Shown here: piece after piece, positions 58,832-64,000 of the stretch
Layout of the letters: each line of letters begins with the position of its first letter
Numbering within the stretch: the stretch's first letter is position 1
Source: Malania oleifera
Lineage: Eukaryota > Streptophyta > Magnoliopsida > Santalales > Ximeniaceae
Assembly: GCF_029873635.1 (NCBI RefSeq)
Contig: NC_080428.1
Coordinates: 63,917,957 to 63,981,956 of the forward strand
Length of the DNA stretch: 64,000 bases
Direction of reading: 5' to 3'
Program-made: the position numbers and the translations under genes
The notes under the pieces: model-generated
The model's database searches: none
The model's input: the letters and a program-made list of their open reading frames with translations, nothing else
Told to the model about the DNA's origin: nothing

Positions 58832-59694
58832 GACGCCAAGAAATTTAGAAATTACTTTGGATTAAGTGCAACTTTCTTGGAGTAAAAAGAATCTGAAAAA
58901 TAGTTCAGATAATAGGGGAATGGGGAAAGATGGAAAGTAGAATGATTCAAGATCATGACGGTCAATCATGGTGAGTAAAGTATGAAATGTTAAAAGTGAT
59001 TTCTTTTTCAACCGCTGTTAACAGTGATGAAAATTTTGGAAAATGTAAGAAACTTTTTTCTTTTTTTTTTCTTTCGGATTAGTGGTAAGCAGGTATTTGG
59101 ACAAGACTTTTTTTGGCCTAGAGGGCTATTATAATTATTAGGGTCAAAACACTAATTTAATAGAAATGCCAAAAAAGAAAAAAAACTTAATAAAGTGATA
59201 TCTTACTATCAATTACTCAACGACCTCACTTTAACCTATTGATATTTTAAACAACATGTAAGTTTAAAAAATCTTAAAGAACAAATATTTTTCCTCATAA
59301 TCTATATACTTACACATTTGAAATTTTAGAAATTTTATTTTTTATTTTTAAAAATATATATAGGGAGTCTTGAAATTGTCTTCAAAAATGTAAGTAACGA
59401 TTTTTTCCATATTAGTTTTTGTTAATTACACTCGTGGGTCTAGTTTTTCTCTCATTAAAATGTGTGGGGACTTTTTATTTACAGAATTATAAAAATAGAA
59501 TAAGAAGATGTAGATAAGTGATTTAGGCAATAATTAATGATGAGATTTTGTAACATATATAAGGTGACGATAGTTTAAAAGAAGTCTATAATTACAAAAT
59601 ATAACAGAAGCTATTGAACTATTTTAACATGAAAGTATACATTTAAGGATATGAATTTTTCATATTATTTTTAATTTTTTAGGTTAATCTAAAT
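58832..59694. other. upstream region of the BBE-like gene
   Basis: The first ~230 bp match the upstream of the pseudogene at 34470-34690 in opposite orientation. Beyond 59060 the sequence is AT-rich with T-runs and no recognised element. Confidence 0.5.
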
Positions 59695-60057
59695 CAAGGG
59701 TGGCAAAACGGGTTCACGGGCCAAATTCGGGCGGATTGTAAATAGGTAGGGTTGTAAATGGGTCGTGTCATAAATGGGTCGATATTAAATGGGTCACAAT
59801 CATATAAATCCTAACTCGCTCGTATAATAAACGGCCAGTCACAGTTACTCGTTTAAAAAATAATTGTGTATTAGAAATTTTTAAATTTATTTTTCAAAGA
59901 AAAGTACTCTTATTTTATTTATTAAATCTTTGAAAAAACGTAAAACGTAAAAAGAAAAAAATGTAGATGAACGGACTAAGTCTGAAGAGCCAAGAGAGGG
60001 AGCTTGAGGCCTGAGAGTGAGCCGAGACTTGAGAGGGTGACTGAGGCTGAGGGTTAA

Positions 60058-60839
60058 TCCTTTTTGGATTTAGCAATTACACAATGTCAAATACAACAGA
60101 TAATTAATTCAAGATTGAATCTTTATGAATGAGAATACTAATTTGAATACTTTGCAAGTTCCTTAGCATATCCAATAACTCAATCTGATTAATTAATGTA
60201 AGCTTTCACCATATGAAACCATACAACAATTTCAACAATGCTTCCAATATTGAGATTTAGATTTGAGCTTAAATATATAACTGATGAATAACCTTTACAA
60301 ACAAGGAAGGCTTAATTTCATCAATATGAAACACAATAGAAAATTTAACCAAGTTTCTAAAACTCAAATATTGATGTTAAATGTGTAACACGAAATATAT
60401 TATCAATTAATTTGTTAATGAGCTTTGGTATTGATCAATCAATGCACTTCCCTTAATCAAGGTTTCCGCAAACGATTAATCAATGTACTCCCTTTAAGGT
60501 TTCCGCAAAATATTAATCAACGTACTCCATTTAATTAAAGTTTTGCAATCTCAATAGAAAATTAATTTCCAACACTTAAATAAACATTCACGCAATTTAT
60601 ATATTAGAAAATTAAAGAGTAGGGAAGAGGGTGAGACGCGACTTTTACGAGGTTCGTCTATACCCACCTACGTCCTTACCTTAGGCAAACACACCCAAGG
60701 ATTCCACTATACGACTCCTTTACGAGTAGGAGCAACCTTACACACTCCTTCAACGAACATGAGTAGCCTTTCAAAACATTTTTAACAAGCTAAATCTGAA
60801 TATCTCTTATACTTATTTGAAAAAATTATTTTTGAGATA
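60058..60839 (-). repeat. copia LTR fragment, minus orientation
   Basis: It has 'gacttttacgaggttcgtct..cctacgtccttaccttagg' (60642-60685) and two reverse copies of 'gtggaaacc..gagtacattgatt' (60460-60530), as in the LTR at 30404-32560. Confidence 0.6.
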
Positions 60840-61535
60840 TTTGCTTGGGCTCTTGAGATCTTTAAGTTTGCAACTTGTGATTGATATACATATCTTGACT
60901 CAAAGATTCATTCATAACACACTATCACATATTACTAGATATATTGACATTATCTTGAGAGTAGTTACATTAAACTTCACTGAGCTTATAAATCCTATCA
61001 TATTGAAGTGCATTGATTTTATTGGTACGTACTTGCTTATTGGAGAAGCATTGATATTGTACACAAAATTTGTATTGCTTATCTGTTGTATTCTAGGTAT
61101 GGCCTAAAGGGGTGTTGATCTAACTCGTACAGATTGTTTGTATAGGTTGGGGTCAGCCCTATTAATCTGACCTGGGGTTTTCCTTACCTAGTAAGGAGAG
61201 GGTGTTGTATTCGGTGCCACTCCATCTGCAAGTGAGCTTTAGTGGAATCATTGGGCTTGCGAGCTAGAGGCGAGGACATATGCACATTTTTCAAACCTCG
61301 ATAACACATCTAGTATCATCTTTACTTTACCTACTTTGCTATATTGTGCTTGCTTGTTTAAATTTATTTGGAGTAATTTAATTGCAATTGCATCTATCTG
61401 TTTATTCTATACTTACTCTAGATTGGCTCTAGGTTTGTGAAATACTACTGCTGGGTAGTTGATTTAGGAAGAAAAATTTTAAATATCCAATTCACCCCCC
61501 CCCCCCCAACTCTTGGATTTACCCTAAAGTCAACA
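60840..61535 (+). repeat. copia LTR 3' part, plus orientation
   Basis: It matches the last third of the LTR at 50807-53364: 'gttggggtcagcccta' (61147), 'gcgagctagaggcgaggac' (61259-61277), a C-run and an AAAGTCAACA end at 61535. No primer-binding site follows. The frame at 60817-61107 is an LTR shadow. Confidence 0.65.
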
Positions 61536-61929
61536 ACTAAATTCTTGCATGTCCCGCCAAGATCATTCCAAGCAGGGGTTTCCATTAGGTACTACAACTA
61601 GTGGAAGAGTCATATGTTAACTCAAGCAAATGTAATGAAGTATGTGTTTATAAAGATGAGTAATCCTAAGACTTCACCATCTGATCAAGCAAGAATGCAC
61701 AAGGAAGGTTTCAATTCCTCTACATCGAGGAATCCTAGCAATCCTAGTGAAGGACCTTCTAAGATCAAGGTAAAGACGGTAAGCAAATTGAGCACTGAGG
61801 AGGATGATTTCCCTCTGGATACGGAGGTTCAACCCAGTGATGCAAGTGAAACTAATGTGAAATCAAAAGTGACACCAATGGTTCCACTCGAAAATGGCGA
61901 AAGTAGTTTCCATGACCCAGTCACATTAA

Positions 61930-62200
61930 GGAATACTCTAAAACTGTCACTAATAGTTGCTCCAGTGAGCATTAGTTATGGTTTTAAAACTGTCACTAAT
62001 ACTTGGGCTTTAGTGATGATTTTGAGCCAAGATAATATAGAATTTATAGTGATGGTCTTAGGATTTTAGTGATGGAATAAAATCGTCACTAATACTCCAT
62101 TATTAGTGACAGTTTTAAAATTCGTCACTAATAAGTATTAGTAACCGCAGATATAACGACAAATTTGAAATCGTCACTAATAACCTTATTTTTTGTGGTG
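61930..62200. mobile_element. CACTA-type transposon end with subterminal repeats
   Basis: About seven copies of TTAGTGACNNTTTTAAA-type motifs, in both orientations, lead to the end 'ccttattttttgtggtg' at 62200. Its reverse is CACCACAAAAAATAAGG, close to the CACTACAAAAAA end of plant CACTA elements. The other end was not found. The frame at 61614-62069 runs into these repeats and has no recognised domain. Confidence 0.55.
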
Positions 62201-62526
62201 TAAGATAGTGATGTTGGGGGGGGGGAATCGAGAATTTGGGAGAATGCGAGATGGCCACTCCAAAGTCGGCCAGTCAGGAGTCCAGAAACTAGAATTCTAG
62301 ATCATAGATGGGGAGTTAGGGACCTAGGTTTTCATTTCAATATTTCATTGTATATATAATGAGTTAAACGGGTGAACTGACTCGAACCCGCCTAACTCAT
62401 TTAATAAGCGAGTGGGGTTCGGGTTGACCCGTCTATAAATAGGTCAAGTTGTATCAAACCCAAACCAGGTTTAAACAGGGTGGGTCATAGCCACTTGTCG
62501 GGTTCCAACCTGTTTTGCCACCCCTA

Positions 62527-63732
62527 AATAGAATGTATAAAAATTTTAATAGGAAGTGATTTTCACCAAAATAACTTTTGATCTTATACTCCTAATTATG
62601 GTTTTAGACAACTAAAGTTACAAGAGAAGCATTATAATAATTTTTTTGAAATATTGGAGTGGGGATACGAATTTCAAGTATCAAGAGTTTATTGTAGTAT
62701 CTGGCTCATATCGAGTAGAACAAATGTACAAAAAGAACACGTTAGGAAAAATAAGGAAGTTGGTCTAAAGAATAACCATCGATGGTTTGCATAGTACATC
62801 AACGATTACATCGACAGTTTCTTCTAGTAGCAAATTAGGAAGAAAACTATCGACGATTTGATATAGGTACATTGACAGTTTCCACTAATCAAGGAAAATC
62901 GTCAGCGATTTGATGAAACCGTCACTGGTTTTGTTCAGCAATGTTTTTGAAATTTGAACTAAGAAGATCAATAGGTTGGGGATACGAAGGCAAATCCTCC
63001 GCAGATTAATATATCGATATTTGAGGGATTCTCTAATATTTTTGTATGTGTCGGGTTGGCATTAATACAATGTTGTAATCTTGTTTATGATTGATAGTAA
63101 ATTTTAGCCGCCACTTGCTCCTGTGAACGTAGGCATTCTTCCGAACCACATAAAATCCTTCGTGTTGTATTTATTGTTTTCATTATCTTTGTGTTTTTCC
63201 GTATTATTCATCTTGATTGCTGCATTGCACAATCGTTATTTACGTAACAACAATGTTTATGTGGAATTCAATGATTTTAATCCACACAAATCCAAATAAA
63301 AATCAAAAGTTATGGGGTAGACAAATTTCTAAAACTCAATTTTAAATTTAGAAGAAAGTAAAGTGCATTAACCCTTTATTTTAAAATGGATTGTTTCGTA
63401 TCACCATAAAAATTATGAAAATGAAAACTAGAAATAGAAACTAAAAAATAAAAAGTGCTTAGTACCTTGTTTGGTTGATATTTATAAAATTAAAATAAAT
63501 TGAAAACTTGATTTAAGCAAATGTTTATTTTTCCTTGAACAAATAATAGTTTTAAAAAATATGTGTGGAATGATAAAACTAAAAAATAATTCAAAATAAA
63601 AATATTATAATACAGTTAATTTTTTTATAATTATTTTGCTCATTTATTATTATATTTTCCAATTCACATAATTAGAATAATCTTAACTTGTATATGACAA
63701 TTGGAAAGTAGTAAAAATATTTTTTAAATGAC

Positions 63733-63766
<34 letters not shown>

Positions 63767-64000
63767 TAAAATTTGTATGAAAACTAAAGATATTTTAAAT
63801 TCATACGACCAGTTTATTTTTATTGTATTTAAAAATTATGTATAAAATAAATTATTTAATTTAGAAAATTAAATTCTAGATATTCAAATATTCTAATAAC
63901 AAATTGACAAAATAAATAAAAGTTATAAATCTTGTTTTACATTTTTTTAGATCGTTAAAAATTGAGAATATAAAAACAAAATTGGCAACGTAAATAAAGA
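62527..64000. other. AT-rich right edge with a possible copia LTR piece
   Basis: At about 62693-63249 there are ATCGTCGACGAT-like palindromes (62774-62940) and 'gtgaacgtaggcattcttccgaaccacataaaatcc' (63123-63158), a form of the copia LTR box, ending 'acgtaaca'. Ends are unconfirmed. The remainder is AT-rich with a (TTA)n run at 63734-63767 and no gene. Confidence 0.4.

Larger units (their letters stand above)
59695..62526. mobile_element. hAT-like element remnant with nested insertions
   Basis: The left end CAAGGGTGGCAAAACGGG and right end (reverse) TAGGGGTGGCAAAACAGG form a ~16-bp inverted pair. Inside each end are hAT-like GGGTCG/CGACCC and AATGGGTC motifs (59730-59800 and 62370-62500). 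No transposase is seen. Flanking 8-mers (atctaaat and aatagaat) do not match well, so the target duplication is degenerate or absent. The interior has been filled by copia LTR pieces and a CACTA-type end. Confidence 0.55.

Noticed and set aside
61614-62069. 151-residue open frame as a gene
   Set aside because: Its C-terminal third translates CACTA-type subterminal repeats, and the N-terminal part shows no known domain.

Overview
The window looks like nuclear DNA of a flowering plant, most likely a eudicot. It is AT-rich and dominated by nested LTR retrotransposons. The few host genes carry plant hallmarks: a berberine-bridge-enzyme (BBE)-like secreted flavoprotein and a plant family-1 beta-glucosidase with canonical GT..AG introns. 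No bacterial operon structure, CRISPR array, rRNA or tRNA gene was seen.

Layout. 1-5655: the 5' half of a minus-strand Ty1/copia element, split in its integrase by a second, internally deleted copia element (308-2756, duplication CTTTC). 5747-7651: a solo copia LTR (CAGAA) beside the last six exons of a beta-glucosidase (7798-9700). 9.7-17.1 kb: low-complexity DNA, a non-autonomous hAT element (12211-13079, duplication AATATGAG), a Tat/Ogre-like LTR end, a LINE RNase H fragment and a stray copy of a BBE upstream region. 17156-23440: a Ty3/gypsy element with gag but no pol. It is fused through truncated LTRs to a second, Tekay/Del-like gypsy element with a chromodomain (23441-30.3 kb). 30404-32560: a solo copia LTR (TCTCT).

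34.3-41.6 kb: a BBE-like pseudogene cut by a 5.36-kb copia element (34931-40289). 42-55.6 kb: stacked gypsy and copia LTRs, including solo LTRs at 46940-49302 (AGGAG) and 50807-53364 (TCTGG). 56724-56996: a 273-bp TRIM-like element. 57174-58787: the one apparently intact host gene, a BBE-like oxidoreductase on the minus strand, in opposite orientation to the pseudogene. 59.7-62.5 kb: a degenerate hAT-like element holding copia LTR fragments and one CACTA-type end. The rest is AT-rich.

The host genes show no joint pathway. The window records a small BBE gene duplication and a beta-glucosidase remnant being taken apart by transposons. Most, but not all, premature stops in the gypsy elements fit C-to-T (or G-to-A) change at CAG, CAA, CGA or TGG codons, as expected for old methylated DNA. 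The most unusual signals are: (1) clusters of short palindromes in the same early-U3 position of several copia LTRs, with a different palindrome in each family; (2) tandem arrays of different sequence about 1.0-1.1 kb before the 3' end of four related gypsy LTRs; (3) the 273-bp TRIM whose internal region is little more than a primer-binding site and a polypurine tract. All positions were read by eye, so element ends without a target-site duplication are approximate.
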